Part shown: piece by piece, positions 11,400-24,509 of the stretch
Position numbering within the stretch: the stretch's first letter is position 1
How the letters are laid out: each line of letters begins with the position of its first letter
From: Cepaea nemoralis
Lineage: Eukaryota; Mollusca; Gastropoda; Stylommatophora; Helicidae
Length of the DNA: 64,000 bases
Assembly (NCBI GenBank): GCA_014155875.1
Contig: JACEFZ010027765.1
Span: forward strand, 79,501 to 143,500
Reading direction: 5' to 3'
Position numbers and translations under genes: made by a program
Notes under the pieces: model-generated
Told to the model about the DNA's origin: nothing
What the model saw: the letters and a program-made list of their open reading frames with translations, nothing else
Database searches by the model: none

Positions 11400-12020
11400 A
11401 CCACTTTATGTTATCATATACACCGACGGCTTTGTGATAAGAGGAAAGAAGTGCCTGGGGGTTAGTGGATAGTGGTTAGTGCAGGAGAGTCTGGCATATG
11501 ATACCACAAGATCTAGTCTGAGAATGGAGGTAGAGGCAGTCACGGCGGCGTTCCGCTGAATGGAGGACAAACAGCACACGCATGTCGAGACTGTAACGGA
11601 CCCACAAAGTATGCTCAGAAAGGTGAAGACAGGCATGCTTCAGATACAGTGGCAGGATTCAATTTAACAATCAAAAATAGAGAGCTTCTGTTGGATTGTT
11701 TCCGCAGGCCATGCTGGTGTGGTGGGAAACGAGTAATCGGACAGATTGGCTGGGACTGCACGCTCGGCAGGTGTTAGTGCATAGGGCAGAAGTGATCTGG
11801 GCACTTTGGGTTCGTGTGTATAGTGCAGCTTACCATACATATCACCACGGCCTGGAGAGAACATGCTGCAGGATCTGGCCGGCACTCAGGACTCCTATGA
11901 AAGACCAGACGAACACATAATCAGACTGCTACTGGTACCATTAGTATTGGAATGCTTCGTTGGTTTTTAAAGATGAGGACCGAGCAAGTATGGGAATGTC
12001 CCGAGTGCTGTGATGTCGGT
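11400..12020 (+). mobile_element. RNase H-bearing LINE remnant (I/Jockey-like), copy 1
   Basis: Across frames the region reads like the RNase H end of an I-group LINE: RMEVEAVTAAF near 11523, then AGHAGVVGNE near 11705-11735 followed by a DRLAG-like segment. The typical RNase H 'GHxGxxGNExAD' signature is recognisable. Stops and shifts break it. The same class occurs at 20200-20820. Confidence 0.7.
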
Positions 12021-14289
12021 TCTTTTCTCAACTCAACACCTACATACTAACTAAACAAAATAGCTGATGGTTGTATGTCTGTCTACTATCATCTCTCTAT
12101 CTCGTTACCTACCTACCTTTCCATAAATCTATCTCTCGAGCTTGCACACACAAACACACCTGCGTGTTTGTGAATACACGGTTTAACTGTTTACATAATA
12201 ATAATACACTGGAAGTAAGAAACCTATTAAAACTTTCACAAAGAAACAGAACTTTCCCAACACGTCACACTGCATCATAAGCACAAGCAAATCAGTCCAC
12301 TTGACGATTCCAATGCTCCTATAACTTCACAACATCTATACTACTGTAAAACACGGCAGTTGTCCTATCAATAGATGTTGCATGTTCCATGCATGACGTT
12401 GTGATCAACCCACAGTTGATTTTCTAGACAGCGTGTAGTAGTTTGCCATTGCTTTCTGAACAAGAAAGTCAACGTTTTAAGTCAATAAACACTTGTAAAT
12501 ACCAATACACAGCATTGAGTCGACGAGCAAATGATCCAGTTCAGCAGGTACAAATAACAAACAAGTCCTACACCACAAACGCCTAGTAGGAATATTCACA
12601 CCACCGATAAGCCAACATGTCAATACTTCAATGACACATCAGTGCAGAATACAAGAAAATGAACCTGCAACAAACGTGATCTGAAAGCCTGGTCCGCGGT
12701 TGACCTAGTAAGGCTATAGAGCGTGACGTTAACCCCTACACCTGAGGGGTGCACATTAACATCATCAGAAATCACTATCCCCTGACAGCCACTTACGGTC
12801 ACATGACTGTTGGTACTTACAAACGTCTGGTAATGTCAGTTAAATGTACACGCTCCCAAGCGAAAGAAAAATACAGGAGAACCGTTAAACTATTCCGTTA
12901 GTAAGACGACGCCGGTGTTTCTGAGGCGTGTGCGTCACAACCTGTTTGTAACTTTCAAGTTATCTGTACACCCATGTATCTTTTAACTTAACTGATTCAG
13001 CGCCAAACAAAGAGTAGGTTTGACCAAACACGGAACACAATCGATTAAATAAGTATTATAATGTAAATTTTCGTTCAATGAAAATAAAACTTTTGGAAGA
13101 TATCACGAAACAAAATAACAATAACACGACTATTTTTTATGTTGCACATCCCTTACAGGACGTTGCAGTCAACATCAGCATTTTTCAGCTGCTGTATGTG
13201 TACTAGGAAAGTTTTACGTTCAGTAGTTGACGACGACGACTCTAGTATGGCCCTTCTACCCAAATGGGAGGTCACTTTTGGCGATATATTATCCTTCGGC
13301 ACTGAATCAGTTAATTATGCTGTACATGTCTCACATTTATGAATGAATATGAATTATAGAATAAACAACAGTGGGGGGGGGGGGGGGGGGGAGCAGCTGG
13401 GTCAAAGAAAGAGAAAAGAGGGCTGGCCATAACAATGCAGAGGTCAACCACTATTAACAGCTGAGGACACAGTACTAGCAAACGAATTAAATTAAAACTT
13501 CTCTTCTTCTTTGTCTTATTGTACCTCTTAGTTTCTCTTCCCAGGGGAGTGCATCACGCCTATTTATGCATCTTAAAGGTTCAGCGTGTCCGACTTCGGC
13601 ATACATTTACGTATGGTTTGTTTCCTTCGGACAGACTCCAACCCAGGTTACGGGTTCTATCTACCGGTGGGTAGGGTTTCTTTCCTAACAATTTTACCAG
13701 GGCAGTGTACGGCCTATTCTTTGTGATTTTCAACTACCGTAGGATTACCAAAGGAAGGATGCACGTTTGCAGAAATATAATGTAACTTGTTTGCTAGAGT
13801 TATATCATGGATTTGCACTACTGTTCAACCTCTATATTACTGGCCCCAGTCTATAGCTGAGTTTGGTGTACAAGCTAAGATTTGTATTTCGCCTCCGACA
13901 GATATACATTTTTTGTCTCTCTCTGGATTAGACCCCGGGTCTGCTGATTAAGAGGCTGGGATTCTAACTACTAGATCACCCTTCTGGTCATATTTCAATG
14001 TTAAAATGTTAGTTGCATGTCTTTTACATAACGTTGCATTCAACCCCTACATTTACTTGTGGTTTGTGATTTACTCGTCAATGTTAGTTCAGTAGTTTGC
14101 CCCTGTTTTCCGAACGACCGACGCCTCATATCCAAATCTCCCGCAGATGCTTTCGAATACTCGAGTCAGTATGACGGGGAATTACGAAATTGGACATCTC
14201 ACTATCCTCTCAGCGACATATATGTCAATACCAGCAACTTAATGTCCAGAGAAAGCCTTTGTTTCCCCCAGTGACAAATCTTCACCTAC
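12021..14289. other. Non-coding stretch with SINE core scraps
   Basis: No gene recognised. Pieces of the conserved SINE core appear near 12434-12455, 13139-13235 and 14030-14110. A G homopolymer lies at 13372-13391. At 13936-13980, on the minus strand, there is a tRNA-like segment with no second landmark. Confidence 0.5.
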
Positions 14290-14487
14290 ACCTGCACTCT
14301 GCGCGAGAATCGGTAGAGGTTCTCGCCGCGTTGGTAACTTAGGGGTATGTGAGCTGGTCGCTCAGAAAGCAATGGCAAACTACTGAGCGTAATCTTGCCT
14401 AGTACATCAACAGCAGCTGAAAAATGCTGATGTTGACTCCAACGTCCTGTAAGGGATATGCAAAAACAAAACAAAAAAACCTGCACT
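14290..14487 (+). mobile_element. SINE sharing the conserved core, copy d, 9-bp TSD
   Basis: The body is 14299-14478, plus orientation, ending in an A-rich tail. ACCTGCACT flanks both sides (14290-14298 and 14479-14487). The centre (14365-14388) is the reverse complement of the core motif seen in the family 1 SINEs. The head lacks a clear B box, so it is probably 5'-truncated. Confidence 0.8.
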
Positions 14488-14727
14488 TGGCCTCTTTTTT
14501 TAGGGCCGGGATTTTTTCACGTGGACTTCTAGTAATAAAATTTCCCCTGATCGTTGGTTAGTGAGATCGGACACCGGTGTGTATTGTTGCGCAAGTAAAC
14601 AATCCCTTGACAGTTGGAAATCGAAAAAGAGTAGCCTAACGGCGCTGCCCGGGCAAAATTTCGAGTTTAAAATCTACTCAAAGTATTTCAAGATCCTCGC
14701 CGGGGCTACGGAGGTCGCGCACTGAGC

Positions 14728-14832
14728 TGAGATTCTCCGGACTTAGGCTTGAGTTAGGAGTAGAACGGAGCACTTATGGGTTACACCCGTGTGCCGTCAT
14801 GTTGATTCGTCGACTAAACTAAACTTGTAAAC
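14728..14832 (+). repeat. Dispersed repeat X, copy 1
   Basis: About 100 bp closely matching 28382-28481 (shared GTTAGGAGTAGAACGGAGCA and a CGACTAAACTAAAC end). The TAAAC-rich end suggests a retroelement 3' tail. Family unknown. Confidence 0.75.
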
Positions 14833-15704
14833 AACCTCCAGACGAACAAGACCGACGTACTACCTACCGTGATATCCCAACACTACATCCTGACATATTA
14901 AACCAGCGTTAAGATATCTTATATGATAAAATAGTAACACACTATCGCCGTCCGCTCACCCATTCCCCAGCGTCTCAACTAGGGTAGATTTGACATACGA
15001 AGACGGCACATGTTGGCAAAGTTCTGTGTATTTTAGCACTTTATGGTGAATAGAAGAGACTAGTACGCAGGCGAGCGCACAGACACCCACACAATCTCCT
15101 ATAGCCATTTCCGTTTAGCCGTATTTCTTCATTTTTTCACATCTGTTCTTTTGATCCAGACAGCTCAGCCTTAAGCATCTCATTACATGCCAGCTTTACA
15201 TACTTAGTACAGCTTGCAGCGTCCCTGACCGCAAGATAAGAAACCGACAGGGTGAAAATGCACATCCTTTTCATTTTTCTCCTTCTCTTCTGCCTACCTC
15301 CAATTCTTCTTTTTTTTCTTTTTTTGCCCCACCTCTTCTTTTAACCTTCTTTCTCTATCTTCGTTTCCTTGGTCTACATCGATCAAGAACTTTCTTCACG
15401 CCCTCGTGGGGGAAGGGGCTCCTGGGCAGACATCAGTCTGGCTAACCAAGGGTGGTTCATACCCCGTCGGCAGGGTACATGATCATGTCTTCTTAATTCT
15501 CTTCTCCGTGTGTTTAAACGGCTTGATATGGTCACACAAAGAAACATCAACAATGGAAGCGCAAGTCACAATGTTGTTGACACACATGAAGAGAAGCGGC
15601 AAGGATTATAATAGGAAGATGTAGAGTACATGCGTAACTTCTGATAATTGTCTACAGCAGACCTGGAGCACATGACTACAACGACTGAACAGTCATATGG
15701 CTCT
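14833..15704. other. No recognisable feature
   Basis: No gene or repeat boundary recognised. A pyrimidine-rich stretch lies at 15265-15370. Confidence 0.4.
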
Positions 15705-15912
15705 CTCTCTCTCTCTCTCTCTCCTTCTTCCATCCATCCATCCTTCGATGTTCACACCCATCTATCTATTTGTCTGACTGTCTGTCTACTTACTTATCTA
15801 TCTATCAACCCACCCACCCACCCACCCACCTATCTATCTATCTATCTATCTATATATCTATATCGATCCATCTATCCACCCACCCACCCACCCACCTATC
15901 CATCCATCTATC
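15703..15912. repeat. CT and CTAT/CCAC microsatellite cluster
   Basis: (CT)n near 15703-15723 followed by interleaved CTAT and CCAC tetranucleotide runs up to about 15912. Long open frames here are repeat artefacts. Confidence 0.95.
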
Positions 15913-16111
15913 TTCTGGTCAAAACTTCATAAAACACACTGCCACCTCCTTGGGGATCGCAGCCTACAGGACAAGACTGCGGAGAGACATGTACAAGTTG
16001 CCATTAAGGACAGAAGGAAACACAGAAAGACAGCGCCCTCCAAATGTGGTTAAAAGTAGCATTACATGTAATAACCGAACACGGATTATTCAGATCACGC
16101 AATGTTTTCAG

Positions 16112-16165
16112 TAAATCCCCCACCCACCCTACCCCTTTTCCGTAACAAACCCACTTCTGTATTAC

Positions 16166-16234
<69 letters not shown>

Positions 16235-16283
16235 TAATACAAAAGGGGTATGGTGGGTGGGGGATTTATCGATATATATATCG
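16112..16283. repeat. Palindromic element with (AT)n centre
   Basis: Arms TAAATCCCCCACCCACC (from 16112) and GGTGGGTGGGGGATTTA (ending near 16268) are inverted copies, with TATTACCA and TGGTAATA closing on a long (AT)n run at about 16168-16232. The left arm has about 20 bp not present in the right. A short palindrome ATCGATATATATATCGAT follows. It looks like a MITE whose centre has become an AT microsatellite. Confidence 0.8.
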
Positions 16284-16621
16284 ATTACACACCAGTGATA
16301 TATTCTGACCATGCGTAAAATTCCATTTCCATCCGTAAACTCAATTTAGTTGTGTCCCAGTTACGTTTGCCCTTTAAATCAAATAGATCTATCACCAGTT
16401 CTCTGTCCATTAATGCATGTAGGTTAGTGTTCTAATGTAAGGAAATATTCATGCAGAGGCATTTCCGTTCAGAACTAGGAACCGGCGAACATTGAGATAT
16501 ATGCGGATATTGCTGGCGGCAGGGGGAGACAACTTGAAAATAAAAACTGATGGCATTGTAGTCATGCGTGGAGTACTGAACGGTTAGGTGTAGGAGGAGC
16601 AACAAGTAGTAATCAGAAATA

Positions 16622-17005
16622 CATTAGACCAGTGGTTTTCAATCTTTTTTGGCCCGTGCCCCCCTTCACCGTATTTTCAGAACGTCATCCCCCCCCCCCT
16701 TTCATATTTCCTATCTAAAAATCCCCTAACCCCTACACAGTATACGTAAAAATGGAAGGTAAGTTTAATAGCATATACTAAAACAAGTCTAGACATCCAC
16801 ATAAAACATGATTTGTGGGTCTACTTACTTTATAAAATGAATTTTAGAAGGATGAGACGTACATAAAAGTAAAGTATGAAGGGAAAAACAATATCAAGTA
16901 ATCGGTTCTTGTATTAACGCGATCTTGAAATGGTCTTCATCCCCCCCCCCCTGGAAACCCTAAAATGCCCCCCCTCCCCACCGGTTGAGAACCACTGCAT
17001 TAGAC
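16622..17005 (-). mobile_element. hAT-type MITE, copy C, perfect 8-bp TSD
   Basis: The body is 16630-16997. Termini are CAGTGGTTTTCAATC and GGTTGAGAACCACTG. CATTAGAC flanks both sides exactly (16622-16629 and 16998-17005). It is non-coding, with internal C-rich tracts as in the other copies. Confidence 0.95.
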
Positions 17006-17039
17006 GATAAGACACGTGTTTTTTTTTTAAAACAAAGTC

Positions 17040-17817
<778 letters not shown>

Positions 17818-17819
17818 CA

Positions 17820-18411
17820 CATACAATTATTTAAGAGAAGCATAGCAGACAGAAACAAAAAACAAAATAACAAGAGATATAATAGGTTCCAGCCAATCCA
17901 GTAGGTTCATTGACCAGTATCGCTCTGTACTAAATTGGCACAGTGCTTGCCAGATCACACGTATATCCTCGGAAGGAGTCAGGAGCACGAGTCGGCGACC
18001 CAGGATATCCCCCAAAACGTCCATCAGCATTAGGTGGGGAAATGAAACAGGCGGTAGACGACACTTTCTATCCTGCAGAAAGCTACCTGTCTGCAGCAGT
18101 AAGGAAATCACCAGATTAAGATGGGGAAATGGAGAAAGAATGAACTACTGAACTACGGTAGCGAAAAACGTGCAGCATTTTTAAATGGTTGAAAATACAT
18201 CGTTGATTTTTTTTTTTTTTTTGGGTCCGGGGAGATGATACTTTGGGACCGGATTTGACGAGCAGTCTGTCTTAAGCTCACCCCGATAGATGCAAGGCCT
18301 TGTCTGGACTCAGACGACCTGAGCGCTAATGCGTAGGACTTAAGAATTAAAGCGGACAGCCTTCCAGAGGATTCACAGCCAACCAATCATCTCTCTTTGC
18401 CAGTTACCATT
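17820..18411. other. Unassigned sequence
   Basis: A minus-strand open frame at 17827-18111 is 94 codons long and not low complexity, but I do not recognise it and it lacks supporting gene structure. Nothing else is supported. Confidence 0.3.
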
Positions 18412-18419
18412 TGATTCTT

Positions 18420-18610
18420 ACCAACTAAAATGTTGACCTATAGTCCTTGGCTTGGGGACGTAAATTACAAGTACCTCTGAAGTCAGAGTGGGTTCGCCAG
18501 ATGGCAAGGGACACTGTTAATAGGGAAAGCTAATCCGCACGCAAAATTCAGTCCAGCACTACTAGAAGTAGTGTGTATGGACTACGCTTGAGTTCAAAGC
18601 GAGCGTGGGA
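18420..18610 (+). repeat. SINE family 2 body, forward copy
   Basis: It shares CTTGGGGACGTAAATTACAAG-like, GTGGGTTCGCC-like and CTAATCCGCACGCAAAATTC-like blocks with the reverse complements of 18875-19060 and 62350-62500. No tRNA head is seen on this copy. With the copy at 18863-19159 it makes an inverted repeat. Confidence 0.75.
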
Positions 18611-18689
18611 GCGCAAAACACACACACACACATTTCACTTAACAGGCAGTCTCAAAGGGCGCAGACTTCAAAGAGGCGCAGCAAAGACC

Positions 18690-19206
18690 TTTAGGAGTCC
18701 TTCGCAAGACGTTGCGATAAATCACAGGTTGAGTTTTTACGAAATTTTAGGTTCAGTAGGTTGCCACTGCTTTCTGAACCGAGATGTCAACTTTTAAGTC
18801 CTAACTCAATGCTGGTGTAGGGATTGAACGGCCTACCTCGCCATCAGAGCACCAGAAGTTTTTTTTTTTTTTTTTCGCTCGCTCGCTTTGAACACAAACG
18901 CAGTCCACTCACATAATTTTATAGTAGTATTGGACTGAATTTTGCGCGTGGATTAGCTTTCCCTATTAACAGTGTCCCTGGCTATCAGGCGAACCCACTC
19001 CGACTTCAGAGTTACTTGTAATTTATGTCCCCCAAGTCAAGGACGACAGGTCGATATCTTAGTTTAGCTGTCCGGTGCAGGGGTTGAACCGCGTACCTCG
19101 GCATCAGCAAACCGGATGTTTAAGAACACGCGTTCTTATCCATTCGGCCATGCTAACCTGCACCAGAAGTTTTAGAGCAAGCGCTAGCATCCTTTCGGCC
19201 ATGTTG
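18690..19206 (-). mobile_element. Older SINE (core plus tRNA-like head) split by another SINE
   Basis: The left part (18690-18862) contains the conserved core near 18752-18777 and a B-box-like segment. The right part (19174-19206) holds the rest of the tRNA-like head, including TGGCCGAAAGG on the minus strand. A family 2 SINE with its own target duplication sits between the two halves. Confidence 0.7.
18849..19173 (-). mobile_element. tRNA-derived SINE family 2, nested, 14-bp TSD
   Basis: The body is 18863-19159. GCACCAGAAGTTTT occurs on both sides (18849-18862 and 19160-19173). Read on the minus strand, the head has A box TGGCCGAATGG and B box GGTTCAACCCC at tRNA-like spacing. The tail is the poly-T at 18860-18875 on the plus strand. 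Confidence 0.9.
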
Positions 19207-20195
19207 TGAATATATTGGTTTTTTTTTCAACAAGTTTAAAAGGCAAGGCTACATCAAGAGATGGACTAAAAGAAGCTTGTATGAGTGGAGTACGCTAAAC
19301 AAGTAACTTAACAAGAGTACACTAAACAAGTGTGCACTAAACAAGTAACTTAACAAGTGTGCACTAAAAAGTCGTGGCAAAGATGCAAAAATCAAGGAAC
19401 ACATCTGGTCTGGAACAGGTACTTATGACTCCCAACATCATCATCATCATCATCAAGTGCTGTGTTGACAAGCGTGGGCAGTTATGGTTCGTCATCGCCT
19501 ATGATCACCAGTTTGGGATCAGGCTTGTATGTGTTCATGTCTCTATTATGACATGTCGAAAAGCCATCCAGGTATGTATCTCTCTGCTTCCCCTTTCTCT
19601 TTTTCCCTCAATATTGTCAGTTGTCACTAAGATTTTAAACATATTTATCCTCATAACTTTCTCCCATCCATAAAAGACCAGTGACAGGCGAAGCATAGGT
19701 AAACAGAGAAATGATGCTGGGTGGACTGAGACGGTGGCGTGGAGGAATATCATCACCAAAGTGCATCCAGAACACAAGGGGCAGCGATTTGCGGAACGAC
19801 ACGACGCCTACGCCAGTTCGCACAAAAAATGATGGATTTTCTAACCCCGACCCCACCCCTACAACACACGCGCGCGAGCGCACACATACACCCCAAGTGC
19901 GAAAAGGGAAAAGTGACGTCATTCACTTGATACCCCCATAACAGATAGAACACAACAATGACATATAACATAATCATCGAAGCCTATCAATATAGAACAT
20001 GCATTAAGACGCATATACAGACAGAACAACAAACATGCAAGAGAAAATGGGGGCGGAGGGATTATGCTGAATCTGAAAGTGTGCAGCAAAGAAAACACAA
20101 TCAGTGACAATTGGAAAATTCTCAGAAAATTCGGAGAGCGAGCAGAGGCCTTAACAACAGCAGCAGAAATGCTGGTGACAGTGAGAAATAAAGAG
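19207..20195. other. No recognisable gene
   Basis: It contains a short (ATC)n run near 19437 and a small tandem of AACAAGT units near 19300-19365. Open frames in the region do not show recognisable domains. Confidence 0.4.
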
Positions 20196-20199
20196 AAAT

Positions 20200-20820
20200 A
20201 CATGGTTATATTCATAGATGACTGTCAGTTGTCTCAATACTGAAGAGCAAAACTACTACAGAACTATCGGACCTAAGAGCAGAGCTCCGTGAATATGACA
20301 CAAATCCACTAGAGTTGTAACCGAATGGATCCCGGCTCATTGAGTAGAAATAAGAGGCTGACAATATGGCAAAAGGAGATTGAAGACAGTCTTGGCCTGA
20401 TCTAGACGTAACCTATGATGAGGCCATGGGGTTTATAAGAAGCGCCTATAGAACCGAGAGGGAATCAATACATAAACTACCAGAAAGTTAATGTGCATTA
20501 CCACAGAATTGAACAAACAGTAATCTTTAGACTTCGCACAGGACACGACAGAAAGACTTGTTCAACAAACTAAATATGGGAGAAACTGATTATTGCAATC
20601 GTGGAATTGCTAAGACGACAGATAAAGTGCAATTGCTGCAAGACTGTCAAACATGCAGAGCAGAGACCATGATTTTGGCCTACCCCCGCTCCATCTGAGA
20701 ACAAACTCTATAGAGATGTCAAGAACCTCAAGCTGATTAATGCTTTCCTGTAATATATTCAATGTGGCGTCTGAAAGTGCCCGAAAAATGTGAAACACGG
20801 GAAAGGGCAACTAGAGCTGG
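20200..20820 (+). mobile_element. RNase H-bearing LINE remnant, copy 2
   Basis: In shifting frames it reads WIPAH-like (near 20325), then a segment with FRLRTGHDR-like spacing (20528-20555), a Cys/His region (MGETDYCNRG near 20577) and LLQDCQTC (near 20635). These are the usual RNase H end and Cys-rich tail of I/Jockey-group LINEs. It is broken by stops and frameshifts. Confidence 0.7.
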
Positions 20821-21009
20821 GGAAAACAAAGCTGCCGACAACGAACATGTTTCTTCATCTTTTCCAAGATCCCGTATCTTGATCACCGTATGCCAACAAT
20901 AAAACAACAGTCAAATAAAACGTCGCCATTACCGCAGTAAAGCCGGGGTGTGAATAGGTCAGGGTCAAGTATTATAAGACTACAACTACTTTTCAGTAAG
21001 CATGCCTGC

Positions 21010-21130
21010 CAACCCAGTGGTCATGGGTTCGAATTCACATTGAGGCGTATTTGCAAAGTTGACCTGGACTGCCTAATCCACCCAACCTAAAATGGGTACC
21101 GGGAAATATCGTGGAAAGTAAAGGATGCAG
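21010..21130 (+). mobile_element. tRNA-like SINE fragment (family 5), copy 1
   Basis: It has a B box GGTTCGAATTC near 21028 and a tail with CCTAAAATGGGTACC near 21090, the latter shared with 58470-58490. No target duplication was found. Confidence 0.6.
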
Positions 21131-21886
21131 GGGTTATATTAACCATATCACATATCAAGTGCTGATTTGGATATACACATACAAGGCTAGCATAATGTTG
21201 CCCGATACACCTCAAAGTTTGTAACAGAAGGGCCTTTTACTTTTCACTAAAAACTACGTTCACCTTCCTGAGAGTCATCCAAGGAACTTAAGAATTAGTC
21301 TGGCTACCGAAGGGAGGATCGCTCATGGTCTCCACTGTGGTTAAGCCTGTCGAGAACTGCAAGCGTTGGGCACTACGAAACTCCAAGAGAGTTACAGAAA
21401 TTCCCAGCAATGAAAGTCAACCATAGCACACCAGTCTTGCAATCACATCTTGGATTGCTAGAGTTCAATATGAGCAACGAAGAAAACACTGGACAACGTT
21501 ACAACAACTACTCTAAAGCAAATTTTTAATGTGTCAGCCGCAGTTGTTGATTATTCCTCTCTTTCGGAACAAAAAAATAGGGGCCGAAAAAGAAAAACAG
21601 AACACATGCACATATAAACTCTGCAAGGTGACATGGAGATTCATATACACGAAACTGAAGCATTCCTGCGTTCAAAGAGTACCGAAATAGACAAATATAC
21701 AGTCTTACAGCGCAGCAACAGGTGCTCAAAAGTGAAGCTTAATTGGTTGGAAAACAGATAAATAAAAACCCAGCTTCATTCACACTTCGGGTAGATGGCT
21801 TACACCTGTTGGTCTTAATTGCCAGGTTTTTTAAGGGGGAGGGGGGAATTACACTGCAGATTCGGGAAATGGCAGCTGTAGAAAAT
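21131..21886. other. No recognisable feature
   Basis: No coding motif or bounded repeat recognised. Confidence 0.35.
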
Positions 21887-21992
<106 letters not shown>

Positions 21993-22431
21993 TAAAGTGA
22001 AGAGGATGGAGGCGGATGAGCTAAAAGAAAATGTAAATGAAGTTCAAAACAAATGTTGACAAGTTACAAATGATGGTAATTTCCTCATTACACTGGGAAT
22101 GACAAGTCACAATTGTGCCAATCTTCTTGGGTATAAGTCTGGTTTGGATCTCCTTATATCATGAACATTGGCGCTGCAGAAGCACACCGGGTGTATTCCG
22201 TGTGATGTACGATGTTGTAGCTATAAAGGAACAGGCATACCAGGCAAGTGGGGGGGATTGGCTGAACAGAAGAAGGAACGTGCACCTCGTTTCAGCAACA
22301 GTTTGTTCATAGAGCTCATCTTTAGGTGGCGCTGACTGGTATAATAGAATAAGCGGCGGTGAAGTATGTGTGTGTGCGCGATGGAAGAGAAGAGGAAACA
22401 GTAATAATTATTGTAGTGGTACCAGCAGAAG

Positions 22432-22446
22432 TAGTAGTAGTAGTAA

Positions 22447-22521
<75 letters not shown>

Positions 22522-22543
22522 CAGCAGTAGTAGTAGTAGTAGT

Positions 22544-22575
<32 letters not shown>

Positions 22576-22752
22576 CAGCAGCAGCAGTAGTAGTAGTAGC
22601 AGCAGCAGCATCAGCAGCAGTATTAGCAGAGTAGCAGTAGTAACAACAGCAGTACAGTAGTAGTGGTAGTAGTGGCAGTGGTGGTATTAGTAGCTATAGC
22701 AGCATCAGTTGTAGTTGTGGCAGTAGCAGCAGTTGTGGGGGGGGGGGGGGGA
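22432..22752. repeat. (AGT)n/(AGC)n trinucleotide array and poly-G
   Basis: Pure AGT runs pass into mixed AGT/AGC and then degenerate, ending in a G homopolymer near 22737-22751. Open frames on both strands are repeat artefacts. Confidence 0.97.
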
Positions 22753-22754
22753 TG

Positions 22755-22920
22755 TACAGCAAAAGGTCCTTGTTCACGCCTTGAGGTGTATTTGATATTT
22801 GGTGCTAGCCTCATATTTTTACATATTAATTGACACTTGATAGGTTGTGTTGTCAATATTGCGCCTGTCACCTTTACTTTCCAGAACTTTCCTGGTACAT
22901 ATTCTAGGTTGGATTGACTA
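22755..22920. repeat. Diverged repeat, family 4, copy 1
   Basis: It is alignable by eye with 29298-29437 (shared AAAGG-CCTT, ACGCCTTGA-GTGT and CTTTACT blocks). Probably a SINE body; the boundary is uncertain. Confidence 0.5.
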
Positions 22921-23639
22921 GAGAGCCCAACTAGGACAGATACATAAAAAGTAACATGGATACACATATTAAAAGTAATGATGACAGAACAGACACATAT
23001 GAAGTAACAACTTGAAGAGAGTGGGTAAATGCAATAAAAGTCCATAACTTGAATAAGTAAACATAGTAAACATAGCCTGGTAAACATGAAAAATGAATGA
23101 TAGATTTAGTTGACCAACATACTGTGTTGCATGGTATAGAATGACTTACATAATTTCAATGACACAAGTAAGAAAGACCTGCACAAATTAAAAGTTTGAC
23201 AATAATATTGCTAGTAGTGATAAGGCTGACCAGAGATAAGTATGAAATCATCCTTATACTGCCATAATCAAAATATAACCGACTCAAAACATGGTACTAG
23301 CATAATCAGCTTGTGTATGAAAGATGGATAAGAGATAGAGGTATTCTTATTGATTCACACTGAAATGTTTCCTTCTCACTATTGCTAATATACTTATGTT
23401 TTGTAAGAAGCAAAATTATTGTTCAATCTGTTTTTCTGCCACTGATCATGTTTTGTGAGTTGGTTTTTTTTTTAAGCAGAAGCATTTTTCTTTAATGTGT
23501 TTCATTCTTACTGTTGTATTTTATTTATTGTTTTAAAAAGCATTTACTTCAACTTTATTTAATGCTATGCTGAGCATTACTAAATGTTTTATACATTAAT
23601 TTGTTTACTTAATTTAGCTCTACCACCAACTGAAGTGTT
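22921..23639. other. AT-rich, no recognisable feature
   Basis: No gene or bounded repeat recognised. Confidence 0.4.
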
Positions 23640-24310
23640 ATACCAAGCAATTGGTATGCAGAGAATTCAAGACAAAAATCTAACAGAGCATATTTTTTGA
23701 GTTTAACAGAGAATTATAGACAGGAGTGTAACAGAGAATTCAAAACATCAGAAAGTACTCAAGACAAGTGTCTTATTGAGTATTCCAGACAGGAGGCTAA
23801 TATAGAATTTAAGACAGGAGTCTAACAAAGTTTTCAAAACAAATGTATGAGAGTGTATATGAGACAAATGTCTGACAAAGTATTCAAAGCAAATGTATAA
23901 GAGTGTAAAAAGTCGCGTAAAAGTCGACAGGGTCAACTTCATTGCACCGGGATTTTATCCCATATGGCTCGATCTCTTTCTGCAGCGCGGAAAGCATCGC
24001 ACAAAGCACGAACTCCGTAGCTTTAGCGATGACCCACAGGAGTCTCCGAAAAATTTAACTCGTGAACAGAAGGACGCGGCCCGGAATCGAACCCACAACC
24101 TTTGGAGCCCGAGTCAAACGGCTTGACCACTTCGCCACAGAGACTCCCTGTATAAGAGTATAAGAGTGTATTTGAGACAAAGGTCCAACAAAGTGTTCAA
24201 AACAAATGTATAAGAGTGTACTGGAGACAAGGGTCCAACAGGGTGTTCAAGGCAAGAGTCTAACAATATTAGATACAAAAATCTAACAGTAATCGAGACA
24301 TGAATCTATG
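23640..24310. repeat. Degenerate minisatellite interrupted by a SINE
   Basis: Loosely repeated phrases such as GAGACAAATGTCTAACAAAG, TTCAAAACAAATGTATAAG and AGAGTGTA recur on both sides of the SINE at 23912-24147. Units are too diverged for an exact period. Confidence 0.7.
23912..24147 (-). mobile_element. tRNA-derived SINE family 3
   Basis: Minus orientation. The head at 24147 reads GGGAGTCTCTGTGGCGAAG, with A-box-like TGGCGAAGTGG and B box GGTTCGATTCC. The tail contains CATATGGGATAAAATCCCGG and GTCGACTTTTA, shared with 48561-48672. Flanking TGTATAAGAGT-like copies may be the target duplication, but the host is itself repetitive. Confidence 0.85.
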
Positions 24311-24509
24311 AGTGCTATACCATGAAATGCAATTTTGAATTTACATGACTGCAAACCTAGTTGTATAGTAAGAAACATATTTGTAAGCTACTACTGTATT
24401 CTACCATGTCCAAAGAAAGAAAAGGTGCATATGCAACTTGTAACTGAACAGTTACATTACATATTATTCTATGTAATGTTATATAGGATTATCTGCTATT
24501 TGTGAATCT

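Noticed and set aside
17827..18111. 94-codon minus-strand frame as a gene
   Set aside because: Not low complexity, but no recognisable family and no supporting structure.
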